Origin: CAWIXB01 sp963839955 | GTDB lineage: Bacteria; Actinomycetota; Actinomycetes; JACCUZ01 | Length of the DNA: 64,000 bases | Assembly: GCA_963839955.1 (NCBI GenBank) | Contig: CAWIXB010000001.1 | Span: 1,116,001 to 1,180,000, forward strand | Reading direction: 5' to 3' | In this document: in pieces, positions 43,112 through 50,975 of the stretch | Layout: each line of letters begins with the position of its first letter | How positions within the stretch are numbered: the stretch's first letter is position 1 | Position numbers and translations under genes: made by a program | Notes under the pieces: model-generated | Database searches by the model: none | Told to the model about the DNA's origin: nothing | What the model saw: the letters and a program-made list of their open reading frames with translations, nothing else

Positions 43112-44266
43112 ATGACAGTCAGCCTCGGCATGCCCGAGATCCCCAACCGCCCGCTCGCCGAGCGACGCAAGTCGCGGCAGATCGACGTGGGTGGGGTGCT
43201 GGTCGGTGGCGACGCTCCCGTCTCGGTGCAGTCGATGACGACCACCCCGACGACCGACATCAACGCGACGCTGCAGCAGATCGCCGAGCTGACCGCCACC
43301 GGCTGCCAGATCGTGCGGGTTGCCTGCCCCAGCCAGGACGACGCAGAGGCCCTCCCGGTGATCGCGAAGAAGTCGCAGATACCGGTCATTGCCGACATCC
43401 ACTTCCAGCCCAAGTACGTGTTCGCCGCCATCGACGCCGGCTGCGCCGCCGTACGGGTGAACCCCGGCAACATCAAGGCCTTCGACGACAAGGTCAAGGA
43501 GATCGCGAAGGCGGCCGGTGACGCCGGCGTACCGATCCGCATCGGGGTGAACGCCGGCAGCCTCGACAAGCGGCTCCTCGCCAAGCACGGCAAGGCGACG
43601 CCCGAGGCGCTGGTCGAGTCGGCGCTCTGGGAGTGCTCGCTGTTCGAGGAGCACGGGTTCCGCGACATCAAGATCTCGGTGAAGCACAACGACCCCGTCG
43701 TGATGGTCAACGCCTATCGGCTGTTGGCCCAGCAGTGCGACTACCCGCTGCACCTCGGCGTCACCGAGGCGGGCCCGACGTTTCAGGGCACCATCAAGTC
43801 GGCGGTGGCGTTCGGGGCCCTGCTGGCCGAGGGCATCGGTGACACGATCCGCGTCTCGCTGTCCGCGCCACCCGTCGAGGAGGTCAAGGTCGGCAACCAG
43901 ATCCTCGAGTCGCTCGGCCTCAAGCAGCGCGGTCTCGAGATCGTGTCGTGCCCGTCGTGCGGGCGCGCCCAGGTCGACGTCTACACCCTCGCCGACCAGG
44001 TGACCGCAGGTCTGGAGGGACTGACGGTGCCGTTGCGCGTCGCGGTCATGGGCTGCGTCGTCAACGGCCCGGGCGAGGCCCGCGAGGCCGACCTCGGCGT
44101 GGCCTCCGGCAACGGCAAGGGCCAGATCTTCGTCAAGGGTCAGGTGATCAAAACGGTTCCCGAGTCGCAGATCGTCGAGACACTCATCGAAGAAGCGATG
44201 CGGATAGCCGAGGACATGGAAGCCGAAGGCGTAGCCTCAGGCGCACCCGCGATCAACGTGGGCTGA
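43112..44266 (+). CDS. ispG: 4-hydroxy-3-methylbut-2-enyl diphosphate synthase
   Basis: IspG is the iron-sulfur enzyme of the penultimate MEP step. The 384-residue protein has RRKSRQIDVGGV, SVQSMTTTPTTDI, the TIM-barrel DIHFQPKYVFAAIDAG, NPGNIK and a C-terminal ferredoxin-like part. Cluster cysteines are in CPSCGRAQVD and VMGCVVNGPGEA. A GGAG lies just before the ATG, 14 bases after the protease stop. With dxr it gives two of the seven pathway enzymes. Confidence 0.97.
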   Translation: MTVSLGMPEIPNRPLAERRKSRQIDVGGVLVGGDAPVSVQSMTTTPTTDINATLQQIAELTATGCQIVRVACPSQDDAEALPVIAKKSQIPVIADIHFQPKYVFAAIDAGCAAVRVNPGNIKAFDDKVKEIAKAAGDAGVPIRIGVNAGSLDKRLLAKHGKATPEALVESALWECSLFEEHGFRDIKISVKHNDPVVMVNAYRLLAQQCDYPLHLGVTEAGPTFQGTIKSAVAFGALLAEGIGDTIRVSLSAPPVEEVKVGNQILESLGLKQRGLEIVSCPSCGRAQVDVYTLADQVTAGLEGLTVPLRVAVMGCVVNGPGEAREADLGVASGNGKGQIFVKGQVIKTVPESQIVETLIEEAMRIAEDMEAEGVASGAPAINVG

Positions 44267-44292
44267 CCACGCAACGAGGCAGGGAGACGCGT

Positions 44293-45135
44293 GTGCTCCG
44301 GACGTCGTCGCTGCGTGTACTCCGCGGAGACGACCTCCCGGCCGTGACCGCGCTGCTCGACCGTGACCCTGTTTCCAACGTCTTCGTCTCCGCTCGCATC
44401 GAGGCGCTCGGGCTCGACCAGAGTCGCCTCGGCGCGCAGATGTGGGGCCACGTCGTCGACGGGCGAGTGATGGCGGTCTGCCACGCGGGCGCGAACCTGA
44501 TTCCGGCGGCGGCCGACGGCGACGCGGTGCGCGCGTTCGCCGACCGCGCCAAGCGCCAGGGTCGTCGCTGCGCGTCCATCGTCGGCCCGCGCGCCGCTGT
44601 CGACGCGCTCTGGGAACGCCTCGAGCCGGCGTGGGGACCGGCCCGCGACGTACGCGAACGGCAGCCGCTGCTGGCGGCGTCCGCACCGTCGCGGGTCCCG
44701 GCCGATCCTGGCGTACGACGGGTGCGGCCCGACGAGATCGACATCCTGCTGCCGGCGTGCATCGCCATGTTCACCGAGGAGGTCGGAGTCTCGCCGGTCG
44801 GCAGCGACGGAGGCACGGCGTACCGAAGCCGGGTGGGCGAGCTGATCGCGGCGGGCCGGTCGTTCGCCCGCATCGACGACGGCCGGGTGATCTTCAAGGC
44901 CGAGATCGGGTCGGCGACCAGCCGCGCGTGCCAGGTGCAGGGCGTCTGGGTCGACCCCGAGCTGCGCGGACAGGGCCTGTCCGTCGGCGGCATGGCGGCG
45001 GTCGTGGACATGGCCCTGCAGGACGTCGCGCCGACCGTGAGCCTCTACGTCAACGACTTCAACGCGGCGGCGCTCGCTGCCTACCGCCACGTCGGCTTCG
45101 AGGACCGGGGCACGTTCATGTCGGTGCTGTTCTAG
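44293..45135 (+). CDS. GNAT acetyltransferase with DUF4081 domain
   Basis: The 280-residue protein has an N-terminal DUF4081 region (LRGDDLPAVTALLDRDPVSN, FVSARIEALGLD) and a C-terminal GNAT fold with the acetyl-CoA loop QGVWVDPELRGQGLSVGGM and VSLYVNDFNAAALAAYRHVGF. It is almost always found between ispG and proS in actinobacteria, and the acceptor is unknown. GTG at 44293 is preceded by AGGGAG; a GTG at 44291 is out of frame. Confidence 0.88.
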   Translation: MLRTSSLRVLRGDDLPAVTALLDRDPVSNVFVSARIEALGLDQSRLGAQMWGHVVDGRVMAVCHAGANLIPAAADGDAVRAFADRAKRQGRRCASIVGPRAAVDALWERLEPAWGPARDVRERQPLLAASAPSRVPADPGVRRVRPDEIDILLPACIAMFTEEVGVSPVGSDGGTAYRSRVGELIAAGRSFARIDDGRVIFKAEIGSATSRACQVQGVWVDPELRGQGLSVGGMAAVVDMALQDVAPTVSLYVNDFNAAALAAYRHVGFEDRGTFMSVLF

Positions 45136-45154
45136 GCGCGCTCGATTTCTCCGG

Positions 45155-45182
45155 CCTGTGGATACGTTTCCGCGGAAACGCT
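45155..45182. repeat. 28-bp palindromic direct repeat, copy 1
   Basis: Identical over 28 bases to the copy at 45209. The core at 45165-45180 is a perfect 16-base palindrome, CGTTTCCGCGGAAACG, preceded by CCTGTGGATA. It lies between the GNAT gene and the DUF222-HNH gene. It could be a protein-binding site or part of a dispersed repeat. Confidence 0.92.
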
Positions 45183-45208
45183 CTGGTGCGGCCGTCCACG
45201 GCTGAACC

Positions 45209-45236
45209 CCTGTGGATACGTTTCCGCGGAAACGCT
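45209..45236. repeat. 28-bp palindromic direct repeat, copy 2
   Basis: Second identical copy, 54 bases from the first, with the 16-base palindrome at 45219-45234. The centre-to-centre distance is about five turns of the DNA helix, so two bound proteins would face the same side. It ends 63 bases before the HNH gene start. Confidence 0.92.
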
Positions 45237-45299
45237 TTTGCCTGGCTCGTCGGATCCGCGCGCCGTCGTTCTGTCGGAGGTGCGCCGTAGCGTCCGGTC

Positions 45300-46793
45300 A
45301 TGACGAACACTCTTGAGGCCGACAGCGCAATCCCTGACCTCGTTGCCGACCGCCCCGTTGCCGAAGGGCCTCCCGTCGACACGGCGGTTGCCCACACCCT
45401 GTCGGTGGCCGAGCTCGAGGACCAGCTCTGCACGTTGTACGGACAGCTTGCGGCGGGTGAGGCCGAGTTCCTCAGGCTGCTCGCGGAGTTCGACGAACGC
45501 GAGGGCTGGGGTGGCTGGGGCGTTCGCTCGTGCGCGCACTGGCTGTCCTTGCGGTGCGGCATGCGTCTCGGTGCTGCCCGGGAACGCGTGCGAGTGGCCA
45601 AGGCGCTGACCAGGCTCCCGTTGGTCCGGTCCACGTTCGCCGCGGGTCAGCTGTCCTACTGCAAGGTCCGCGCGCTGACCCGGGTGGCGACGACGGCGAC
45701 GGAGGCCGATCTCGTCGAGGTCGCTCGTGGCGCGACCGGCGCCCAGCTCGAACGCATCGTGCGCACCTGGGCGGCCTTGCTGACACCGGAGATGTCCGCC
45801 TCTCGGAACCTTCGCCGAAGTTGCACGCGCCGTGAGCAACCTGACGGGTCGGTCATCTTCACCGTTCGCCTCGCTCCCGAGGACGCCGCGGTGCTCGACT
45901 CTGCCATCGCCGCCGCCCGCGCGGTCACCGACGACGAGCAGGGACAGCCTCGCGAGACTCCGGAAGAGAAGCAGCTCGCCGCCGAGCTCACCGTCGAACC
46001 GCCCTTTGTCCGCGCCACGGCTGATGCGGTCGTCCTGCTCGCCGAGAGCTTCCTGACCCCCTCCGCCGTCGCTGGCGACGCCGCCGGCGCCGAGCCCCGG
46101 ATCGTGGTGCACGCCGACGCCGACTGGCTCCTTGCCGACCCAGACGTGACCGCGGACCCAGCTGCCCCAACGACCCCGCCGTTCCCCGTTGCTGCCCCGC
46201 CGACCGTGGAACTCCAAGCCAGGGCACTGCCGACGCAGCGAGCGCACGTCGACGGTGGTCCGCCGTTGTCGCGTGCCGTCGTGCTGCGCCTGCTCTGCGA
46301 GGCTTCCGTCGCGGTGATGACGCACGCCGCGGACGGGCAACCGCTCGATCTCGGCCGCACCCGCCGCAACGCCAGCGCGAAGCAGCGAGCAGCCCTGCAC
46401 GCACGCGACGGAACTTGCCGATTCCCCGGCTGCACCCAGCGACACCGACTCATCCCGCACCACGTCCGGTGGTGGTCGATGGGCGGACCCACCGACCTCG
46501 ACAATCTCGTCCTGCTCTGCCGGGCCCATCACCGAGCCGTGCACGACGTGGGCTACACCATCGCCAGTCGCGGCCGTGGCGACTTCGTGTTCTTCCGGCC
46601 CGACGGTCGCCCCCTTCCGCCGCCCGGTCCGTCCCGACCGTCCTCGCACGACGTCGCCCGCCCCGGCCTGACCCAGGGATGGGACACCGCCGAGCCCATC
46701 ACCGCCGACACCATCTCCCCGACCTGGGGTGGTGAACGACTCGACCTACGCATGCTCGTCGACGGCCTGGCGCAGCAATACCTGGCGGCGTAA
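45300..46793 (+). CDS. DUF222-HNH endonuclease family protein (13E12-type repeat family)
   Basis: The 497-residue protein has an N-terminal DUF222 helical region (about residues 35-300, with FLRLLAEFDEREGW and CAHWLSLRCGMRLGAARERV). A C-terminal HNH nuclease module follows (CRFPGCTQRHRLIPHHVRWW, then NLVLLCRAHHRAVHD). Cys pairs could hold zinc. The family is multi-copy in actinobacterial genomes and in Mycobacterium is known as REP13E12. Its role is unknown; mobility or defence are proposals. It interrupts the usual GNAT-proS neighbourhood and has palindromic repeats upstream. Confidence 0.9.
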   Translation: MTNTLEADSAIPDLVADRPVAEGPPVDTAVAHTLSVAELEDQLCTLYGQLAAGEAEFLRLLAEFDEREGWGGWGVRSCAHWLSLRCGMRLGAARERVRVAKALTRLPLVRSTFAAGQLSYCKVRALTRVATTATEADLVEVARGATGAQLERIVRTWAALLTPEMSASRNLRRSCTRREQPDGSVIFTVRLAPEDAAVLDSAIAAARAVTDDEQGQPRETPEEKQLAAELTVEPPFVRATADAVVLLAESFLTPSAVAGDAAGAEPRIVVHADADWLLADPDVTADPAAPTTPPFPVAAPPTVELQARALPTQRAHVDGGPPLSRAVVLRLLCEASVAVMTHAADGQPLDLGRTRRNASAKQRAALHARDGTCRFPGCTQRHRLIPHHVRWWSMGGPTDLDNLVLLCRAHHRAVHDVGYTIASRGRGDFVFFRPDGRPLPPPGPSRPSSHDVARPGLTQGWDTAEPITADTISPTWGGERLDLRMLVDGLAQQYLAA

Positions 46794-46883
46794 GCCCGGA
46801 AACGCCCGCGCCGCCTCGGCGGTCGGGCGGATATCCTCGCCGGGCGTCGCACCGACGTGACCGAGTGCCCACGAGGAGCTGCT

Positions 46884-48656
46884 GTGCTGCTGCGGATGTC
46901 GACCCTGTTCCTGCGCACCCTGCGTGAGGACCCGGCCGACGCCGAGGTGCCGAGCCACCGGCTGCTGGTGCGCGGCGGCTACATCCGCCGCGCCGCGCCG
47001 GGCGGCTACACCTGGCTGCCGCTGGGCTGGCGGGTCTATCGCAACGTCGAGCGGGTGGTGCGCGAGGAGATGGACCGGATGGGCGCGCAAGAGGTGCACT
47101 TCCCGGCGCTGCTGCCGCGCGAGCCCTACGAGCAGACCGGACGCTGGACCGAGTACGGCGACGACGTGTTCCGGCTCAAGGACCGCAAGGGCGCCGACTT
47201 CCTCCTGGGCCCGACCCACGAGGAGATGTTCACGCTGCTGGTCAAGGATCTCTACTCGTCGTACAAGGACCTGCCGCTCTGGCTCTACCAGATCCAGACG
47301 AAGTTCCGCGACGAGCAGCGGCCCCGCGCCGGACTGCTGCGCGGCCGCGAGTTCGTCATGAAGGACTCCTACTCCTTCGACATCGACGACGCCGGGCTCG
47401 AGAAGTCCTACGCCGCCCACCGCGAGGCCTACATCCGGACGTTCGACCGGCTCGGGCTCGACTACGTGATCGTGTCGGCCCTGTCCGGTGCGATGGGCGG
47501 CTCGAAGAGCGAGGAGTTCCTCACGCCGGCCGCGGTCGGCGAGGACACCTACGTCCGGTGCACGACGTGTGACTACGCCGCCAATGTCGAGGCCTTGCGC
47601 ACCCTGGTCCCACCGGTCCAGCCGTACGACGACGTCCCCGCGGCGCATGTCGAGGACACACCCGACACCCCGACCATCGAGACCCTTGTCGCGCTGGCCA
47701 ACAGCCGCGACGACCTGCGTCGTGACGACCGCGAGTGGGCCGCCGGCGACACGCTGAAGAACGTTGTGGTCAAGCTCCGCACGCCCGAGGGCAAGACCGA
47801 GCTGCTCGCCATCGCCGTGCCTGGCGACCGTGAGGTCGACGCCAAGCGGCTCGAGGCCGTCGTGCACCCCTCGGTCGTCGAGCCCTTCACCGAGGAGGAC
47901 TTCGCGGCCACCCCCGGCCTGGTGCGGGGGTACATCGGGCCGGCTGCTCTCGGCGCCGACAAGCCCGCAGGAGTGCGCTACCTGCTCGACCCACGCGTCG
48001 TCGAGGGCACTCGCTGGATCACCGGCGCCAACGAGCCCGGTCGCCACGTCTTCGACCTGGTGGCCGGCCGCGACTTCACCGGTGACGGCACCATCGAGGC
48101 CGCCTCGGTGTTCGAGGGCGACCCCTGCCCGAACGACGACGGCGGCACCCTGATCACCGCGCGCGGCATCGAGATGGGCCACATCTTTCAGCTCGGCCGC
48201 AAGTTCGCCGACGCCCTCGACCTCAAGGTGCTCGACGAGCACGGCAAGCAGGTCGTGGTGACGATGGGGTCCTACGGCGTCGGCGTCTCGCGCGCCGTCG
48301 CAGCGATCGTCGAGTCGACACACGACGAGCTCGGGCTCTGCTGGCCGCGCGAGGTGGCACCGGCCGACGTGCACGTCGTAGCGACCGGCAAGGACGCCGC
48401 GGTGTTCGACGCGGCGGACGCGCTGGCCGGAGATCTGGTCGCCTCGGGCCTGACGGTGCTCTACGACGACCGGCGTGGCGTGTCGCCAGGTGTGAAGTTC
48501 AAGGACGCGGAGATGCTCGGCATGCCGACGCTGGTCATCGTGGGCAAGGGGCTCGCCGACGGCGTCATCGAGGTGCGCGACCGGCGTACCGGTGAGCGCA
48601 CCGACGTGCCCGTCGCCGACGCGGCGGACCGCGTGCGCGCAGAGTGCGCGCGGTGA
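46884..48656 (+). CDS. proS: Prolyl-tRNA synthetase (bacterial type with editing domain)
   Basis: ProRS charges tRNA-Pro and edits Ala-tRNA-Pro. The 590-residue class II enzyme has STLFLRTLREDPADAEVP at the N-terminus, motif 2 TKFRDEQRPRAGLLRGREF, the editing (INS) domain at about residues 225-410 and motif 3 MGSYGVGVSRAVAAIVE. A C-terminal anticodon-binding domain follows. I chose the GTG at 46884, which follows GAGGAG by five bases. An ATG at 46896 is an alternative. Its stop overlaps the HAD gene ATG. Confidence 0.96.
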   Translation: MLLRMSTLFLRTLREDPADAEVPSHRLLVRGGYIRRAAPGGYTWLPLGWRVYRNVERVVREEMDRMGAQEVHFPALLPREPYEQTGRWTEYGDDVFRLKDRKGADFLLGPTHEEMFTLLVKDLYSSYKDLPLWLYQIQTKFRDEQRPRAGLLRGREFVMKDSYSFDIDDAGLEKSYAAHREAYIRTFDRLGLDYVIVSALSGAMGGSKSEEFLTPAAVGEDTYVRCTTCDYAANVEALRTLVPPVQPYDDVPAAHVEDTPDTPTIETLVALANSRDDLRRDDREWAAGDTLKNVVVKLRTPEGKTELLAIAVPGDREVDAKRLEAVVHPSVVEPFTEEDFAATPGLVRGYIGPAALGADKPAGVRYLLDPRVVEGTRWITGANEPGRHVFDLVAGRDFTGDGTIEAASVFEGDPCPNDDGGTLITARGIEMGHIFQLGRKFADALDLKVLDEHGKQVVVTMGSYGVGVSRAVAAIVESTHDELGLCWPREVAPADVHVVATGKDAAVFDAADALAGDLVASGLTVLYDDRRGVSPGVKFKDAEMLGMPTLVIVGKGLADGVIEVRDRRTGERTDVPVADAADRVRAECAR

Positions 48657-49381
48657 TGCCCGGGGTCGACGCGGTCATCTTCGACTGGGGCGGCACCCTC
48701 ACGCCGTGGCACACGATCGACCTGCGCGAGCAGTGGGCGTCGTACACGCGCGTGCACGACCCGGCCAGGGCTGACGAGCTGGCGGGGCTGCTGCTCGAGG
48801 CCGAGAACGAGGCATGGCGCGCGGCGCGCAAGCATCAGCGCTCAGGCACGCTCGACGACGTGTTCCGGTCGGTGGGCATCGAGCCGTCCGGCCCGGGCCA
48901 CGAGTCCGCGCTGGCCGCCTACCACGAGTTCTGGGCACCGCACACCTACATCGACCCGGACGCGCCTGCGATGCTGGCTGCGCTGCGCGAGCGCGGCGTC
49001 AAGGTCGGCGTCCTGTCGAACACGCTCTGGACCCGCGCCTACCACGAAGAGGTGTTCCGTCGCGACGGCGTCCTCGACCTCATCGAGGGCGCGGTCTACT
49101 CCTCGGAGATCCCGTGGACAAAGCCGCATCCCGAGGCCTTCCGTGCGGCGATGTCATCGCTCGGCGTCGACGACCCGGCGAAGGTTGTCTTCGTCGGCGA
49201 CCGGCCGTACGACGACGTGCACGGCGCGAAGGACGTCGGGATGCGCGCGGTGCTCGTGCCCCACAGCGAGATCCCGGTCGACCAGTTGGGCCACGTCGAG
49301 GGCGACCCCGACGCCGTGGTGCAGCGCCTCGGCGACCTGCTCGAGGTCGTTGACCAATGGCGCGCCGTGGCCGGATCCTGA
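48656..49381 (+). CDS. HAD-superfamily hydrolase
   Basis: The 241-residue protein has HAD motif 1 VIFDWGGTLTPW, with the second Asp replaced by Gly as in some HAD subgroups. Motif 2 is VGVLSNTLW, motif 3 the Lys in PWTKPHPEAF, and motif 4 VFVGDRPYDDVHGAKDVG. The helical cap lies between motifs 1 and 2. The DWGGTL variant keeps the nucleophile Asp but lacks the general acid Asp, so efficient phosphatase activity is doubtful. The ATG overlaps the proS stop, implying coupled translation. The substrate is unknown. Confidence 0.88.
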   Translation: MPGVDAVIFDWGGTLTPWHTIDLREQWASYTRVHDPARADELAGLLLEAENEAWRAARKHQRSGTLDDVFRSVGIEPSGPGHESALAAYHEFWAPHTYIDPDAPAMLAALRERGVKVGVLSNTLWTRAYHEEVFRRDGVLDLIEGAVYSSEIPWTKPHPEAFRAAMSSLGVDDPAKVVFVGDRPYDDVHGAKDVGMRAVLVPHSEIPVDQLGHVEGDPDAVVQRLGDLLEVVDQWRAVAGS

Positions 49382-49394
49382 AGGCGCCCGCGGC

Positions 49395-49829
49395 TCATTG
49401 CTGCGCTTCGGGTATCCCCGGAAACGGGACGCTGCCGCCGCGCCACGTCGCCGCGCGCACCGCAGTGTCCTGCAGGGAGCGGGCGGCGAGCGCGCGCAGG
49501 CCGCCGGTGAGCGAGGCGACCGCATCCGCCCACACCGCACCGAGCCGCTCCTCGAGCTCGGTCGCGAGCAATGCCGCGTCGTCGGCGTCACGCACCGGCC
49601 GCGGCAGCGCGTACGCCGCCTCCGACGGCACGGGCTCGGCTCCGCGACTGCGCACCAGCTCGGCCAGCTGGTCGCGGCGACGCCGATGGGCGGTGATCGC
49701 GTTCTCGGCCCGGTCGCGGTCGTCGCTGCGCAGCCGCGCGCCGACAACGCCGTAGCCGTAGACCGCCGCGTGCTCGCCGGCCAGCACGGTCTGCAAGGTG
49801 TCCACCACGGGGCTCTTGGGAGCTGTCAT
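49395..49829 (-). CDS. Ferritin-like DUF4439 protein
   Basis: The 144-residue mostly helical protein starts MTAPKSPVVDTLQTVLAGEHAAVYGYGVVG. The HAAVYGYGVVGAR and HRRRRDQLAELVRSRG helices match the DUF4439 ferritin-like bundle. This family usually lies close to rimP-nusA in actinobacteria and its function is unknown. Its ATG overlaps the stop of the preceding lipoprotein gene by four bases, so the two are co-translated. It converges on the HAD gene, 13 bases away. Confidence 0.85.
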   Translation of the reverse strand: MTAPKSPVVDTLQTVLAGEHAAVYGYGVVGARLRSDDRDRAENAITAHRRRRDQLAELVRSRGAEPVPSEAAYALPRPVRDADDAALLATELEERLGAVWADAVASLTGGLRALAARSLQDTAVRAATWRGGSVPFPGIPEAQQ

Positions 49830-50380
49830 CCGGCGCCTCGGAGCAGGGCGGCGTGCGCGGCCTCGCTCGCGCCGATGGCCGCGACCAGCCGGGCCAGCGT
49901 CGGCGAGGCCGCCGCTGACTGGATCACCCGCTGTGCGGCGCCGTCCCGCTCGGCGCGCACCAACAGGCTGCGCGCCTGCCCCGGCGAGGGCGGCACCGCG
50001 GGTGGCGAGGCCGAGGGCCGTGACGAGGCCGTCGCGGCGGACGACGCGGACGACGTACCGGCGCTCGACGTACCGGCGCTCGACGGAGAGGAGGTGACCG
50101 GTGCGGGCGTCGCGCGCGGTCGCCCCCCGGCGAGCGCGGCGAGGTGGGCGGTGTGCTCGGCCGCCAGCGGGTCGAGCCGGCGCCGCAGAGACGGATGGCG
50201 CGTGCTCGTCGCCGCGTAGAGGGCGACGAGGCGCTGCACGTCGGCGCTGACCTGCTCGCGCACCGCGTCGTCGGGGTCGGGACGGGGTGGCTCGGGGCTG
50301 CCTCGGCCGGTGCATCCGGCGAGCAGGACCGCTGACGCCCCCGCGAGAACCGCACGCCGGGACGGACCGGCGTAGGGCAT
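49826..50380 (-). CDS. Lipoprotein with split helical domain, partner of the DUF4439 protein
   Basis: The 184-residue protein has SRRAVLAGASAVLLAGC, a Tat-like twin-arginine signal plus lipobox (LLAGC). A helical part follows (REQVSADVQRLVALYAATS, LDPLAAEHTAHLAALAG), then a Ser/Thr/Ala/Pro linker of about 45 residues with SSAGT repeats. A last helical part (SLLVRAERDGAAQRV, ARLVAAIGASEAAHAALLR) resembles the end of a ferritin-like bundle. The ATG at 50380 follows GAGGA at nine bases; an ATG/GTG seven codons earlier is less likely. It is co-translated with the DUF4439 gene. Confidence 0.82.
   Translation of the reverse strand: MPYAGPSRRAVLAGASAVLLAGCTGRGSPEPPRPDPDDAVREQVSADVQRLVALYAATSTRHPSLRRRLDPLAAEHTAHLAALAGGRPRATPAPVTSSPSSAGTSSAGTSSASSAATASSRPSASPPAVPPSPGQARSLLVRAERDGAAQRVIQSAAASPTLARLVAAIGASEAAHAALLRGAG
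50053..50082. repeat. Two perfect 15-bp tandem units in the lipoprotein linker
   Basis: GACGTACCGGCGCTC occurs twice in tandem in the coding sequence of the lipoprotein and adds one SSAGT-type pentapeptide to its flexible linker. It looks like slippage-type length variation. Confidence 0.8.
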
Positions 50381-50504
50381 CGTGGGTGGTCCTCTCGTCA
50401 CCGTGCTGGGGCGGCCCGGCCGGGCATGATCCTACGGCTGCGCACCCGGTAAGGTCGACGTGCGCCGAATGCGTCACCACAACAGCAGACTGGGAGGGCC
50501 GGCC

Positions 50505-50972
50505 GTGAGCAGAGCCTCGAGCCAGGCCGACCTCCGACGTGTGCTGGAGCCGGTCGTCACCGACCGTGGCCTCGATCTTGAAGACGTGGTCGTCACGCCC
50601 GCGGGCCGGCGGCGTCTCCTCCGAGTGGTCGTCGACGGTGACGGCGGTGTCCCGCTGGACACGGTGGCCGAGATCAGTACGGCCGTGTCGGCGGCCCTCG
50701 ACGACACCGACGTGATGGGCGGCGCGCCGTACGTGCTGGAGGTCAGCACGCCCGGCGTCGACCGGCCGCTCTCCGACCCCCGCCACTGGCGGCGCGCGGT
50801 GGATCGCCTCGTCGAGGCGTCGATCGACGACGGCGCGACGGTCACCGGACGAGTCGTGGAGGTCGGGGACGACGGGGTGTCTCTGGACGTTGCAGGGACG
50901 AGACGGTCCTTCGGCTGGCGCGAGCTCGGCGTGGGACGTGTGCAGGTCGAGTTCAAGAACAGGCGGGAGTGA
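50505..50972 (+). CDS. rimP: Ribosome maturation factor RimP
   Basis: RimP helps 30S subunit assembly. The 155-residue protein has LEPVVTDRGLDLEDVVVTPAG, VVDGDGGVPLDTVAEIS, YVLEVSTPGVDRPLSDPRHW and a C-terminal SH3-like domain ending VGRVQVEF. The GTG start follows GGGAGGG by about seven bases. It opens the nusA-infB operon and is followed by nusA after three bases. Confidence 0.95.
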   Translation: MSRASSQADLRRVLEPVVTDRGLDLEDVVVTPAGRRRLLRVVVDGDGGVPLDTVAEISTAVSAALDDTDVMGGAPYVLEVSTPGVDRPLSDPRHWRRAVDRLVEASIDDGATVTGRVVEVGDDGVSLDVAGTRRSFGWRELGVGRVQVEFKNRRE

Positions 50973-50975
50973 GAC

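Noticed and set aside
45132..46649. 505-codon minus-strand frame opposite the HNH gene, with repeated SAETYPQ peptides
   Set aside because: The repeated peptide is only the translation of the two 28-bp palindromic repeats; the rest is an antisense shadow of the DUF222-HNH gene.
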